This document shows, in pieces, positions 44,897 through 54,263 of a stretch of DNA of 64,000 bases. Source of the stretch: an uncultured Psychroserpens sp. (lineage in GTDB: Bacteria > Bacteroidota > Bacteroidia > Flavobacteriales > Flavobacteriaceae). Location of the stretch: positions 1-64,000 of the forward strand of contig NZ_CANMVN010000001.1 of assembly GCF_947501425.1 (NCBI RefSeq), read 5' to 3'. The first letter of the stretch is position 1. Every line of letters begins with the position of its first letter. Both the position numbers and the translations under genes were made by a program. Below the pieces are notes generated by a model that saw only the letters and a program-made list of their open reading frames with translations, was not told where the DNA came from and did not search any database.

Positions 44897-45160
44897 TTAT
44901 TTGTGAATTCGATTAAGTTGTTTTACCACCACAAAAAGTGATACTGCTACTCCAAAAAGTGTACAAAAGATAATGTACAGTTTATCTCCATCGTTATACG
45001 TTTTGTCAAGCCATTTGCCTAACATTACAAAACCATAGATGATCACTCCCATTTCTATACCAATTCCGGAAAGTATCGCTAGATGTTTAAGCGGATTGTC
45101 CTTTTTCTGGGTTTGGTCTTTGCGGTCTTTGTGGGATTGTTGTTTGTTGTCCTGGTCCAT
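44897..45160 (-). CDS. AtpZ/AtpI family protein
   Basis: 87 residues: a highly charged Lys/Gln/Asp N-terminal tail (1-24) and two membrane helices (about 27-48 and 60-80), with GIEMGVIIYGFVMLGKWLD typical of AtpZ. It may form a channel or help assemble Fo. Its first 74 bases overlap the end of the bactofilin gene in another frame; the next Met is inside helix 1, so the overlap is real. Confidence 0.85.
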   Translation of the reverse strand: MDQDNKQQSHKDRKDQTQKKDNPLKHLAILSGIGIEMGVIIYGFVMLGKWLDKTYNDGDKLYIIFCTLFGVAVSLFVVVKQLNRIHK

Positions 45161-45542
45161 TCTTCAGTTCTTTGAGCGATCCTGCACCTTTCATTAAGCA
45201 TGTTGCATTGAACGTTGCTCCTGGTTCTACTGCTAGTTTGCCAACCTCAACTTCACCTTCTACATGAGCAGATGATTTTAATGATAAGGTATCGGATAAC
45301 ATTAGTTTACCCGAAAACTTACCTTCAATGTCAGCATTTGCGCTTTTTAAAGTTCCGTTAATGATTCCTGTTTTACCAATGACGACCTTTCCTGGGGTTT
45401 TAATATTTCCCTGGATTGATCCTTCAATTCTGAAGTCACCCTCGCTAATAATATCACCTGTAATTACGGTGCCTTTAGCAATTGTGTTTTGTTGTGAAAT
45501 TGTTTCTGAAGCCATACGTCCTGTTTTTTTTTCTGAAAACAT
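45087..45542 (-). CDS. Bactofilin
   Basis: 151 residues. The bactofilin beta-helix core (about 20-115) shows the repeated GDIISEGDFRIEGSIQGNI pattern. The C-terminus is Pro/Gln-rich (TIPQRPQRPNPEKGQ). Bactofilins polymerise without nucleotide and organise wall synthesis or protein placement. It starts 10 bases after sprE. The Pro/Gln tail is encoded by the same bases as the charged N-terminus of AtpZ. Confidence 0.93.
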   Translation of the reverse strand: MFSEKKTGRMASETISQQNTIAKGTVITGDIISEGDFRIEGSIQGNIKTPGKVVIGKTGIINGTLKSANADIEGKFSGKLMLSDTLSLKSSAHVEGEVEVGKLAVEPGATFNATCLMKGAGSLKELKNGPGQQTTIPQRPQRPNPEKGQSA

Positions 45543-45552
45543 AGGTCTAAAT

Positions 45553-48114
45553 TTATTGAGATTCTAGGTATTCGTTTAAGTTTTTATGTCGTTGAACAAT
45601 TTCGTAGTTTGGCGAAGAAATTGAATGGTAGTTTCGATCTATTTTATGTTTAGTTTCTTTCAGTATTTCTGCAAATCCAGAAGCTCCTTGTGCACTTGTT
45701 AATCCATGAACAACTACAAAAGTAGTGTTGGCATCATAAAAATCAACTGAAGTTGATAAATCAAAGTAATTTACTTTTGAAATGGCTTCATCTAATTCTT
45801 TTATAAAATCTTCTATCTGGTCTTTTTCAATATTGTCAAATGGATACAGCACATTAAAATGCTTAGCTGTGTCATTACTCACAAATTCTTTTTTTGCGAG
45901 AATAGGAATTACCGAAGTTAAGATTTCTTGTGCTTTTTTACCTTCTTCAGAATTAGGGTAAGTAAGTGCAATGTAATTAACTCCTTTTTTATAAGCTTCA
46001 AAACCGTTTAGCCTTCCATTAGCAGATGCTTTTAAAATTTCAAACTTAGGAACCAAAGGATCACCTTCAAACTGGGTAATGTATTCATCTGCTTTAGTGA
46101 CGACTTCTACATACTCTTGATCACCAAACTTCTTAAATAATTGTTCGTATAAACTTTCTGGACTGTTTTCGTCTTTCGCAAATTCAGATTTAGGATTTAA
46201 CAAGATTTGAGCATATCGAGAATCTGGATAACCACTTATAATCTCATCCTTTATGGCATTTGCTTTACTAGTAAGTCCTAACTCTGTATAAATCTTGAAT
46301 AGATTATATTTTGACGGTAATATAAGTCGGTCTTCAGGATCATTTTGTAATAAAGTTTCTAGTTTAGATTTCGCCAATTCGTATTCTTTAAATTTTTCCT
46401 TATAAATCACACCTAACTGGTAGTAGGCATAATTTCGGTCTTTAGCTAAACTATCGATAACCTTTTGATCTGTTGGTATTTTAGACATGTAAAACTCCGG
46501 ATTAAAACGCTCTTCGTCTGAAGCTGTTTCGGCAAGATCATTACTTCCTGCTTTAGGTCCTGAATTTATTGTAGTACTTGACAATCGCCAATTATCCTTG
46601 AGTGATCGGCTTCCCCAAACTTTCACGAATTCATTTTTTCCGTAAGATACCGTTGTTTGATTATAAAAGTAAAACTGCTGTTCTTCATTATCCCCTTTTC
46701 CTCCTGGATTTACTCTGACAGATTTTCCTGTTTTATCAACAATAGCTTGTTTTTGTCCAGTATTGGAGTTTCGACGTTCTTCAGCTTCAGCTCTCTCTTT
46801 TTCTGCTTCAGCTTCGGCCTTAAGTTCCTCTGTGTAAGATTTGAAATAAGTTAATCTATCTTCGTCATCCATGTGAACAAGGCGAAGTATGCTATCATTA
46901 ACTTGAGCTATATCTTCGTAATAAATCACATCTTCTAAGTTTTCACGTTTTCGTTTAACAATGCGATAAGGCTTAGAGTTGAGCTTCATGTTTTGCATCG
47001 TACTATCATAATAAGCACCTGCTTTTTTGTATTCCGCCTTATCAAAACTCATATCGCCAAGTGTAACATAATCTCTGGATATCAATTCTTTATCGCCAAG
47101 GTTTGTACGTAACGACTTGTTGTAATAGGCTATTGCTAGTGAATCGCCTTTATTGGCTCTGTGAAATTCTGCTATGCGGTAGTATATTTTATCTAAGAAA
47201 GGACGGTTTTCTCTGTCTTCTTCTAAATCTGTCAGGTACTCTAAGAATTCAACCTGATCTCCATTGTCCATGTCAAAATTATACGATTTTGCCAAGTGAG
47301 CATTGATATAGTAAGGTCTAGGAATTTTTCGATGCATATCAATGACCTGGTCAAATGCAATGTTGGCACTATCTTTTTTTCCAAATTCATTGTAAAGTTG
47401 TCCGATGATATAATTGAAACGTGCCTTTTCTTTATTTTTCTTTGTAAATTCTGCCGCTATGGCCAATTGCGTTAAAGCGCTGTCTTTAGCTTTAATATTG
47501 ATATAGGCTTGAGCTAACATGGATGTGGCATCAGCCAAATCCTGATCTTCAAGTTGCTCTTGATCTAAAAGGCGTTTTAGATTTTTTATAGCCAACTCAT
47601 TGTTTTCAAGACGAATATTTGTTTTCTCTCTCCACACTTTAGCTGTATTGATCTTGTCACTAGCAGGATATTTGTATAGAATATAATTGAATGCCTCTAA
47701 AGCTGGGATAAAGCGCTGATCAAAGTAACGCGCCTCTCCTAATAATAAATAAGCTTCATCAATTTGCGGGTTGTATTCTTTGCCTTTGATGTTCATTCCA
47801 TGCTTTTGGACAGCTTTAATCGCTTTTTCTTCAGCACGTTCAAAGTCTTGGTTTTTTGCTTGACCAGGTAACAAAACCTCATCAGAGATTTGCATACGTT
47901 CTATGGGTAGTAATTCCCAATAATTATCTGTGGAGGCATCATCAACCGTTGCTCTTCCTTTTTCAAGCGCAATATAGCCGTTATATAACACGTTATATTT
48001 TGTCCCTAAAGCGTGAAAGTTTCTATTGATAAACGTGTTTTTTTTACGAGAACAACTTGAAATTAAAATTGCAACGCAAAAGAGTGATATAAAGACTTTA
48101 AAAGATGTATTCAA
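45553..48114 (-). CDS. sprE: T9SS periplasmic lipoprotein SprE/PorW
   Basis: 853 residues from TTG at 48114, which opens a lipoprotein signal (NTSFKVFISLFCVAILISSC). The longer frame back to 48207 has no signal and is rejected. The mature part starts SRKKNTFINRNFHALGTKYN, characteristic of SprE/PorW, and holds TPR units (about 120-420 and 560-760). SprE is required for T9SS secretion and gliding in Flavobacterium johnsoniae. It is upstream of bactofilin, AtpZ and the atp genes. Confidence 0.85.
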   Translation of the reverse strand: MNTSFKVFISLFCVAILISSCSRKKNTFINRNFHALGTKYNVLYNGYIALEKGRATVDDASTDNYWELLPIERMQISDEVLLPGQAKNQDFERAEEKAIKAVQKHGMNIKGKEYNPQIDEAYLLLGEARYFDQRFIPALEAFNYILYKYPASDKINTAKVWREKTNIRLENNELAIKNLKRLLDQEQLEDQDLADATSMLAQAYINIKAKDSALTQLAIAAEFTKKNKEKARFNYIIGQLYNEFGKKDSANIAFDQVIDMHRKIPRPYYINAHLAKSYNFDMDNGDQVEFLEYLTDLEEDRENRPFLDKIYYRIAEFHRANKGDSLAIAYYNKSLRTNLGDKELISRDYVTLGDMSFDKAEYKKAGAYYDSTMQNMKLNSKPYRIVKRKRENLEDVIYYEDIAQVNDSILRLVHMDDEDRLTYFKSYTEELKAEAEAEKERAEAEERRNSNTGQKQAIVDKTGKSVRVNPGGKGDNEEQQFYFYNQTTVSYGKNEFVKVWGSRSLKDNWRLSSTTINSGPKAGSNDLAETASDEERFNPEFYMSKIPTDQKVIDSLAKDRNYAYYQLGVIYKEKFKEYELAKSKLETLLQNDPEDRLILPSKYNLFKIYTELGLTSKANAIKDEIISGYPDSRYAQILLNPKSEFAKDENSPESLYEQLFKKFGDQEYVEVVTKADEYITQFEGDPLVPKFEILKASANGRLNGFEAYKKGVNYIALTYPNSEEGKKAQEILTSVIPILAKKEFVSNDTAKHFNVLYPFDNIEKDQIEDFIKELDEAISKVNYFDLSTSVDFYDANTTFVVVHGLTSAQGASGFAEILKETKHKIDRNYHSISSPNYEIVQRHKNLNEYLESQ

Positions 48115-48151
48115 AAGGTTTAGTTTTTTGTAAATACTATAACTAAAATCG

Positions 48152-48170
48152 ATTACATATATTATGTAAT
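48152..48170. promoter_or_regulatory. Perfect 8-bp dyad upstream of sprE
   Basis: ATTACATA-TAT-TATGTAAT is a perfect inverted repeat 38 bases before the TTG start of sprE. Its position is right for an operator or a promoter-overlapping site; the regulator is unknown. Confidence 0.5.
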
Positions 48171-48239
48171 GCTGTAAAAATAAACATCTTTTTGAATTAT
48201 CGCCCAAAAATGGTAGGTTTTTAGACGTATAGTAAGGTC

Positions 48240-48947
48240 TTAAATTACCTCAGAGCCTGAAAAATGAGCTTCCAATTCTTTCAGTGTAGCTTCGTTAGTT
48301 TCAAGATCTTTTACGATCTCTCCTTTTTCTAAAACAACAATACGCTCACACACATCGGTGACATGTAATAAATCATGACTAGATACCAGAACAGTAACGC
48401 CTTGTTTTTCTGCCAAATTCTTAATAATCCCTTTCAATCGTATTTGTGTAGTTGGGTCTAAGTTTGCAAACGGTTCATCTAAGATAATCACATCTGGATT
48501 ACCGATAAGTGCAGCAACAATTCCAGCCTTTTTTTGATTTCCTTTACTTAGATCTCTCAAATATTTTTTCTGACCTAATATTTCACCGTGGAAAAAATCT
48601 TCAAATTGAGCAACCAGATTGTCAACATCGGCTTTATTTTGTCCACGTAGTTCTCCAATAAAATAGAAGTATTCTTCAGGAGTTAGATAGCCTATTAAAA
48701 AACTTTCGTCAATAAATGCTGATGTAAATGGCTTCCAGTCTTCACTTTGATGCACTAAAATTTCATTGCTCTTTATATGACCAGTAGATGGTTTTATGAG
48801 ATCTAGAAGTAAACTGAAGTAAGTTGTTTTACCTGCTCCATTATTACCTACAAGTCCAAAACTTTGTCCTTTTGGAATGCTTAAACTATCTATTTTTAAA
48901 ACGGTTTTACTTCCGTATGATTTTGAGAGATTACTTGTTTCTATCAT
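48240..48947 (-). CDS. ABC transporter ATP-binding protein
   Basis: 235 residues from ATG at 48947 (MIETSNLSKSYG). The frame extends 12 codons into the permease gene but the ATG is the usual start. Walker A GNNGAGKTT, signature LSKGNQKK (a variant of LSGGQ), Walker B VIILDEPFANLD and H-loop SSHDL are present. It powers the DUF5687 permease, whose stop lies 11 bases upstream. The substrate is unknown. Confidence 0.93.
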   Translation of the reverse strand: MIETSNLSKSYGSKTVLKIDSLSIPKGQSFGLVGNNGAGKTTYFSLLLDLIKPSTGHIKSNEILVHQSEDWKPFTSAFIDESFLIGYLTPEEYFYFIGELRGQNKADVDNLVAQFEDFFHGEILGQKKYLRDLSKGNQKKAGIVAALIGNPDVIILDEPFANLDPTTQIRLKGIIKNLAEKQGVTVLVSSHDLLHVTDVCERIVVLEKGEIVKDLETNEATLKELEAHFSGSEVI

Positions 48948-48957
48948 GGCTTTAATT

Positions 48958-50439
48958 TTAAGAGTCTTGACTAAATGCGTCAATCATTTTATATTTTGAA
49001 TCTAAATATTTCTGTGTTATGAATTTCATTAATTTTTGGTGAAGTACAATTCCAGCAATCCCTAGAACTGTTAATACAACGCATCCTATTTCAAAACCAG
49101 CAATAGCGTATGTTATACCGAAGATCGCCAATGGTAGTAGCATTAATGGAATTCCGATAATCCATTGTACAGCCCCTGTTCCTTGATAATTGAAAGCTGC
49201 TCGCTGATTGAGATCTATCTTCTTTCTGTTAAATGAACCTCCATATAAAATAACATGTGTATTCACACCTATGTTGTAAACAGCTGCAGCAAAATGTGCA
49301 AGAAGAATTTTCCATCCAAAATAAACGTAGGGAATACTTAAAACAAATAAAATCACGACACTCATGGTCATTAACATCCATTTGGATTTCAAATATTGTT
49401 GATACTTAATATTTTGACTCATCAGCATTTTGTAATAACCACTGTCCCATGCTGGAATAAATTGCCCAAAATTGATAAGAAAAATTCCAGTAACAAAAAC
49501 ACCTACAAAAGCAAAAAACCAAGGCATATTAGCATAGGCTGGATTTGGATAAAAGAACAATCCGTATAACAAACCAATAATCAATATCCAAACTGACGAC
49601 TTAGACCGTTTGTTTCTCCAAATTAGTTTTAGATCCAACTGCATAAATGGCGCAATATCACCAAAGCGCTTGGTCCACTCCATATTAGAGGCATTAACCT
49701 CTGTAACTTTTGTCTTTAAAGAACTATCGAGGTATAATTTAGATTTAAGCTGCTTGAAATTCACCAAATATAGACCTGTTAAAACCAGAATCGGTATCAA
49801 AATCAAAATAGGATTGTTATAGATTGCTGTAAACCCTTGGCTCACCAATTCTGCAAACGATATGATATTAAAATGATTTAGTGCAAAAACACCACCAGCC
49901 AGAACAATAATAGGAAGAAAAGACAGCTCTGTTTCCGAAGAAAAACTCTCAATAACAAAGTTTAAAAAGTTAATAATTAAGGTTACTAGAATTATTGCAA
50001 ACAACCATGCTAACACTGATCCTGTTGGATACCCTTCTATTAACAGCTTAATACTAAATGGAATAAAAGCGAATAAGGGTAAAAAGTTAAAAAATGAAAA
50101 TGCCGACTTGCGTAATACATAGTGAACCACTTTATTTCGCTTGACAGGCAAAGGCAATAACGGTTTTACAGACATTACTGGTAATTTCTGTAAAAAAAAA
50201 CGCATTAAAACATCCACCAAAATGTAAAAAAACAAGAAACTATTTAGTGTTGTAAATGGATCTTGATCAGGAAACACTTTTTTTAGTCCAGGATATAGGA
50301 AAATACCCATAACTAAAAATGAGACCATAAAATAGAGTGCGAAGAATATCATTAAAATATTAAGTGCTACACTTTTACCAAAACTTGCTGAACGGAAAAA
50401 TTGTTTCCACTCTAAATTCAAAAAATGTTTAAGTCTCAT
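48958..50439 (-). CDS. ABC transporter permease (DUF5687)
   Basis: 493 residues with about 12 predicted membrane helices. The start MRLKHFLNLEWKQFFRSASF is typical of DUF5687 family proteins. It pairs with the adjacent ATPase; likely an exporter. No accessory protein is nearby. Confidence 0.88.
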   Translation of the reverse strand: MRLKHFLNLEWKQFFRSASFGKSVALNILMIFFALYFMVSFLVMGIFLYPGLKKVFPDQDPFTTLNSFLFFYILVDVLMRFFLQKLPVMSVKPLLPLPVKRNKVVHYVLRKSAFSFFNFLPLFAFIPFSIKLLIEGYPTGSVLAWLFAIILVTLIINFLNFVIESFSSETELSFLPIIVLAGGVFALNHFNIISFAELVSQGFTAIYNNPILILIPILVLTGLYLVNFKQLKSKLYLDSSLKTKVTEVNASNMEWTKRFGDIAPFMQLDLKLIWRNKRSKSSVWILIIGLLYGLFFYPNPAYANMPWFFAFVGVFVTGIFLINFGQFIPAWDSGYYKMLMSQNIKYQQYLKSKWMLMTMSVVILFVLSIPYVYFGWKILLAHFAAAVYNIGVNTHVILYGGSFNRKKIDLNQRAAFNYQGTGAVQWIIGIPLMLLPLAIFGITYAIAGFEIGCVVLTVLGIAGIVLHQKLMKFITQKYLDSKYKMIDAFSQDS

Positions 50440-50544
50440 AATTTTTGGATGGTTTGAGTCTGCTTATTTTTATTAAGTACGAAAGGTTAGTGTTCTAAAA
50501 CCTTTTTTTGTTACAACTAAAATACAAATCCTAGTTGGATTCCT

Positions 50545-50552
50545 TATTTTTG
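50545..50552 (+). promoter_or_regulatory. -7 element of the PaaE-like reductase gene
   Basis: TATTTTTG matches TAnnTTTG, 14 bases before the ATG. No good TTTG at the -33 distance. Confidence 0.55.
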
Positions 50553-50566
50553 CAAAAAATAAATCT

Positions 50567-51628
50567 ATGTCACAATTTCATCAACTCCATATAAATAGTA
50601 TTACAAGAGAAACCCAAAAAGCAGTTTCCGTTGGTTTTGAGATTCCAGCCCATTTACGTTCTGAATATAACTTCAAAGCAGGTCAATACATTACTCTTAG
50701 ATTGATTATAAATGGTGATGAAGTTAGGAGAGATTACTCTATTTGTACCTCTCCAAAAAGTAATGAGCTTAAGGTTGCAATTAAAGAGGTTGAACATGGT
50801 ACTTTTTCTAAGTATGCCAATCAATCCCTTAAGATTGGTGATGCTATAGATGTTGCACCACCTAACGGTCGTTTTGTTTTTGAACCCAACCCTGCTGCTA
50901 ATAGAACAATTGCTGCGTTTGCCGCTGGTAGTGGTATTACTCCAATAATGAGTATTGCAAAAACACTTTTAGAAGAAGAGCCAAACAGTACGTTTATTTT
51001 AATCTACGGAAATAAAACACCGGAAGACACTATTTTCTTTGATGAAATTTTAAGACTGAGTTCAGAATATGGTGATCGTTTTAAGGTAAAATTTGTGTTT
51101 AGTCAAAGCCAGGAAGAAGGTGCACTATTTGGACGTATAGAAAAAAGTACAGTGAATTTTATTATTAAAAATCAATACAAAGATCGTGATATCGATAGCT
51201 TCTATATCTGTGGACCAGAGCAAATGATCTATACTGTAAAAGATGTCTTAATAGATCATGGAATCCAAAAGACGCAAATTCTTTTTGAGTTATTTACAGT
51301 ACCTGTTGCAGAAGATTCGTCTCTAGATGATACTGTTGTTCTAGAGGGACAAACAAAAGTAACTGTGCTAATAGATGATGAAGAAGCGTCATTTGTTATG
51401 GATCAGAAAAAAACTGTTCTTGAAGCTGCTCTTGCTGAAGACTTAGATGCTCCTTATTCCTGTCAAGGCGGAATATGTAGTAGTTGTATCGCTAAAATCA
51501 CAGAAGGTAAGGCAACAATGAGACAAAACAATATCTTAACAGATGGAGAACTAGCTGAGGGATTAATCCTAACGTGCCAAGCACACCCAACAACCCCTAC
51601 TCTTTTTGTTGATTATGATGATGTCTAA
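50567..51628 (+). CDS. Ferredoxin--NADP(H) oxidoreductase-like protein (PaaE type)
   Basis: 353 residues. The FAD-binding barrel has RRDYSICTS, the NAD(P) domain AAGSGITPIMSI and YICGPEQMIY, and the C-terminal 2Fe-2S domain has CQGGICSSC...C (Cys in LTCQAHP). The order FAD-NAD(P)-2Fe-2S is that of phenylacetyl-CoA epoxidase reductase PaaE. No paaABCD genes are nearby, so it may serve other oxygenases. It is followed by a terminator at 51793. Confidence 0.9.
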   Translation: MSQFHQLHINSITRETQKAVSVGFEIPAHLRSEYNFKAGQYITLRLIINGDEVRRDYSICTSPKSNELKVAIKEVEHGTFSKYANQSLKIGDAIDVAPPNGRFVFEPNPAANRTIAAFAAGSGITPIMSIAKTLLEEEPNSTFILIYGNKTPEDTIFFDEILRLSSEYGDRFKVKFVFSQSQEEGALFGRIEKSTVNFIIKNQYKDRDIDSFYICGPEQMIYTVKDVLIDHGIQKTQILFELFTVPVAEDSSLDDTVVLEGQTKVTVLIDDEEASFVMDQKKTVLEAALAEDLDAPYSCQGGICSSCIAKITEGKATMRQNNILTDGELAEGLILTCQAHPTTPTLFVDYDDV

Positions 51629-51792
51629 AAAGCAACTCACCTAAGAATTACACTTTTAGTCTTTGAAAACTAACACTTTATCGAAAATAACGAAGATATT
51701 CTTACAAATACTTGACGGCTAATGTTAATCAAAATAACTTAGTTCCCGATTAGAATTTAATCATAGGGATTATCTAAATAATTCTAAATCTT

Positions 51793-51823
51793 GCCTCATT
51801 CTTCTGGAATGAGGCTTTTTTTT
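51793..51823 (+). terminator. Intrinsic terminator after the PaaE-like gene
   Basis: A perfect 9-bp stem GCCTCATTC / GAATGAGGC with a 5-base loop and eight T on the plus strand, 165 bases past the stop codon. Its T tract overlaps the stop codon of the convergent glycosyltransferase. Confidence 0.88.
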
Positions 51824-52844
51824 AGTTTAAAGTAGCTGTTATTTTTGAAATAATTCGTTCTGGAGTAATTGAACTTATTGCATTTTCGTAGCCTTCAGGT
51901 AGTTTATTACCATACACCGAAGTTGGGATTTTTGGGAATTTATGTCTATCGGCAAGAATTGCAGAATCTATAGTGTGATTAAAAGGTAAAAAACCAGCAT
52001 AAGGATGTGTTACTCCCCAAATTGTTAGTGTTTTTACACCTAACATTGCTGCCAAATGCGCGTTGCCAGAATCCATAGCAATCATAAGGTCTAAATTAGA
52101 TATGATATCCAACTCTTCATCTAACGAAAACCGACCTGCAAGATTTGTGACATTGTCGTATTGATTAGCCATTGTATTCAACGCTTGAGCTTCTTCATTT
52201 CCAGCTCCAAATAGTAAAACCTTATACTCTTGAGATAAATATTCAACAACCTTATTCATTGAATCCAAGGGATACATTTTACCTTTAAAAGCTGCAAAAG
52301 GTGCAATTCCAATCCATGGTCTCGAGTCTTTTCCGATGACTTGTAAATACTTAGATCTTAGGTTTTCTTTCTTAGGAAAAGTAGAATGGTCTAAATCCAC
52401 AGCATAACCAAGCTTTTCAAAAACCTCAGCATAACGTTGATGTGTTGTTGCAAGCTGTTTAAAATTTTGACCACTGACTAAGGCTTTTTTCTCTTGGCGA
52501 CCTTTGTCAATTTGAATAACTTTTTTTCCGAAGAAAAAATATTTTAAAATCTTACTGCGTAACACATTATGTAAATCGGCTACAACATCAAACTCTAAGC
52601 GCCTTAACTCTCGAGAAAGCTTCCATAAACCAATAACACCTTTATGTTTTCCTTTAATATCGGCTTCAAAAACCGAGACATTGTTTAGGGTTTTAAAAAG
52701 TGGTTTAAAAAAAGGCTTTGTTAGAACAGTAACCTTTACTGTGGGATATTGAGAACTTAGTGCCCTAAGCACAGGAACGGTCATTGCCACGTCTCCCATT
52801 GCTGAGAGGCGAATGACTAGAATGTGTTTAGGTTGTTTTGACAT
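51822..52844 (-). CDS. Glycosyltransferase family 9 (heptosyltransferase-like)
   Basis: 340 residues. The N-terminus ILVIRLSAMGDVAMTVPVLR and the C-terminal DSGNAHLAAMLG are hallmarks of ADP-heptose:LPS heptosyltransferases (GT9). It adds a sugar to the lipopolysaccharide core on the cytosolic face of the inner membrane. The exact sugar is uncertain. A DUF4254 gene lies upstream on the same strand, an association seen in other Flavobacteriia. Confidence 0.92.
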   Translation of the reverse strand: MSKQPKHILVIRLSAMGDVAMTVPVLRALSSQYPTVKVTVLTKPFFKPLFKTLNNVSVFEADIKGKHKGVIGLWKLSRELRRLEFDVVADLHNVLRSKILKYFFFGKKVIQIDKGRQEKKALVSGQNFKQLATTHQRYAEVFEKLGYAVDLDHSTFPKKENLRSKYLQVIGKDSRPWIGIAPFAAFKGKMYPLDSMNKVVEYLSQEYKVLLFGAGNEEAQALNTMANQYDNVTNLAGRFSLDEELDIISNLDLMIAMDSGNAHLAAMLGVKTLTIWGVTHPYAGFLPFNHTIDSAILADRHKFPKIPTSVYGNKLPEGYENAISSITPERIISKITATLN

Positions 52845-52923
52845 AAATAAAAAGTCATGTCATATCAAGCATCATAAAATCATCTTATGAGGATGATTCT
52901 TAATTTGCTGTGAATGACACCTA

Positions 52924-53532
52924 TTATTTTTGTGAGCGTAATACTGGGTTCAACTCGTCATCATTATACATCTTCATCTGCTTGTAGACCTTCATGTATT
53001 TATCGCCTTTACTAATATCATCTAAAAGCGTATCAATAGCTGTTGATAGATCTACGCGTTGCTCTAATAAAATATCTAATTTCTTTTGACATGCATCACG
53101 ATGAGTATCTGAAGCATCAGAACGTGTTGCCTCTTCATTCATATGATAGATTTTAAGAGCTAAAATAGATAGTCTATCAATTCCCCAAGCTGGACTTTCA
53201 GTATTAATAGTGGCATTTGTTTTAGGGGTTACATTTTTATACTTTTCAAGAAAGTAACTGTCTATATACTCCACCATATCTGTTCTGTCCTGATTAGAAG
53301 CATCAATTTGACGTTTCAGCTTTAACGCTGCAACAGGCTCTATTTGTGGATCACGAATAATGTCTTCATAGTGCCATTGTACTGTGTCTATCCAGCATTT
53401 TCTATATAGCAAATGCTCAATTAAGTTTGTGTTTTTATCATAAGCATTAGTAAATGGCTGATCAACCGTATTAATAACATGATATTTTTCAATTACAGCT
53501 TGAAATATTTTATTTGCATTCTCTGAGAACAT
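52924..53532 (-). CDS. DUF4254 protein
   Basis: 202 residues, soluble, mostly helical. The segments LLYRKCWIDTVQWHYEDIIR and GIDRLSILALKIYHM are characteristic of DUF4254. It probably acts with the downstream GT9 enzyme in lipopolysaccharide assembly, judged only from repeated neighbourhood. A consensus -7 element (TATATTTG, 53552-53559) lies 20 bases upstream. Confidence 0.85.
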   Translation of the reverse strand: MFSENANKIFQAVIEKYHVINTVDQPFTNAYDKNTNLIEHLLYRKCWIDTVQWHYEDIIRDPQIEPVAALKLKRQIDASNQDRTDMVEYIDSYFLEKYKNVTPKTNATINTESPAWGIDRLSILALKIYHMNEEATRSDASDTHRDACQKKLDILLEQRVDLSTAIDTLLDDISKGDKYMKVYKQMKMYNDDELNPVLRSQK

Positions 53533-53551
53533 AATGTGTGATTTTAAAGTG

Positions 53552-53559
53552 CAAATATA
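53552..53559 (-). promoter_or_regulatory. -7 element of the DUF4254 gene
   Basis: The minus strand reads TATATTTG, 20 bases before the ATG. A second, plus-strand element TAACTTTA (53571-53578) could serve the divergent upp gene. Confidence 0.6.
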
Positions 53560-53603
53560 TAGGTATTTATTAACTTTAGCATTCTTAAATTCAAGTTCAA
53601 AAC

Positions 53604-54263
53604 ATGCACATTCACAATCTATCTCAACAAAATTCTATTTTAAATTCGTTTATTTCTGAAATTAGAGATGTAGACATTCAAAAAGATCGAATGCGTTTTA
53701 GACGAAATATTGAACGCATTGGAGAAATTTTGTGTTATGAGATGAGTAAAACACTAGACTACAAGTCAGAAATAATCACGACACCTTTAGGTAAAAAAAA
53801 CACAGAATTATTTAATGATGATATTGTATTGTGTTCTATTTTGAGAGCTGGTGTTCCTTTACATAGTGGATTACTTAATTATTTTGACGATGCTGAAAAC
53901 GCATTTATTTCTGCCTACAGGCATCATAAAGATAATCCAGAAACTTTTGAAATTATTGTTGAGTATCTGGCTTGTCCATGTCTGGAAGGAAAGACACTTG
54001 TTTTGGCTGATCCTATGCTTGCAACCGGACAGTCTATGGTGGCAACTTTTGAAGCATTGAAACCTTTTGGTAAGCCAAAAAACATCCATTTAGTTAGTGT
54101 AATTGGTGCTCAGGATGGAGTGGATTATGTCAATGAGCACTTCGGAAAAGATACACACCTATGGATTGCTGCAATTGACGAAACCTTGAGTGATAAAGGC
54201 TATATTGTACCTGGTTTGGGTGATGCTGGAGATTTGGCCTTTGGAGAAAAATTACAACAATAA
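53604..54263 (+). CDS. upp: Uracil phosphoribosyltransferase
   Basis: 219 residues. The PRPP-binding loop is ADPMLATGQSM and the N-terminal ILRAGVPLHSGLLNYF is typical. It converts uracil and PRPP to UMP in pyrimidine salvage. The C-terminal GLGDAGDLAFG binds uracil. The gene overlaps the convergent DUF6427 gene by 12 bases. Confidence 0.95.
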   Translation: MHIHNLSQQNSILNSFISEIRDVDIQKDRMRFRRNIERIGEILCYEMSKTLDYKSEIITTPLGKKNTELFNDDIVLCSILRAGVPLHSGLLNYFDDAENAFISAYRHHKDNPETFEIIVEYLACPCLEGKTLVLADPMLATGQSMVATFEALKPFGKPKNIHLVSVIGAQDGVDYVNEHFGKDTHLWIAAIDETLSDKGYIVPGLGDAGDLAFGEKLQQ

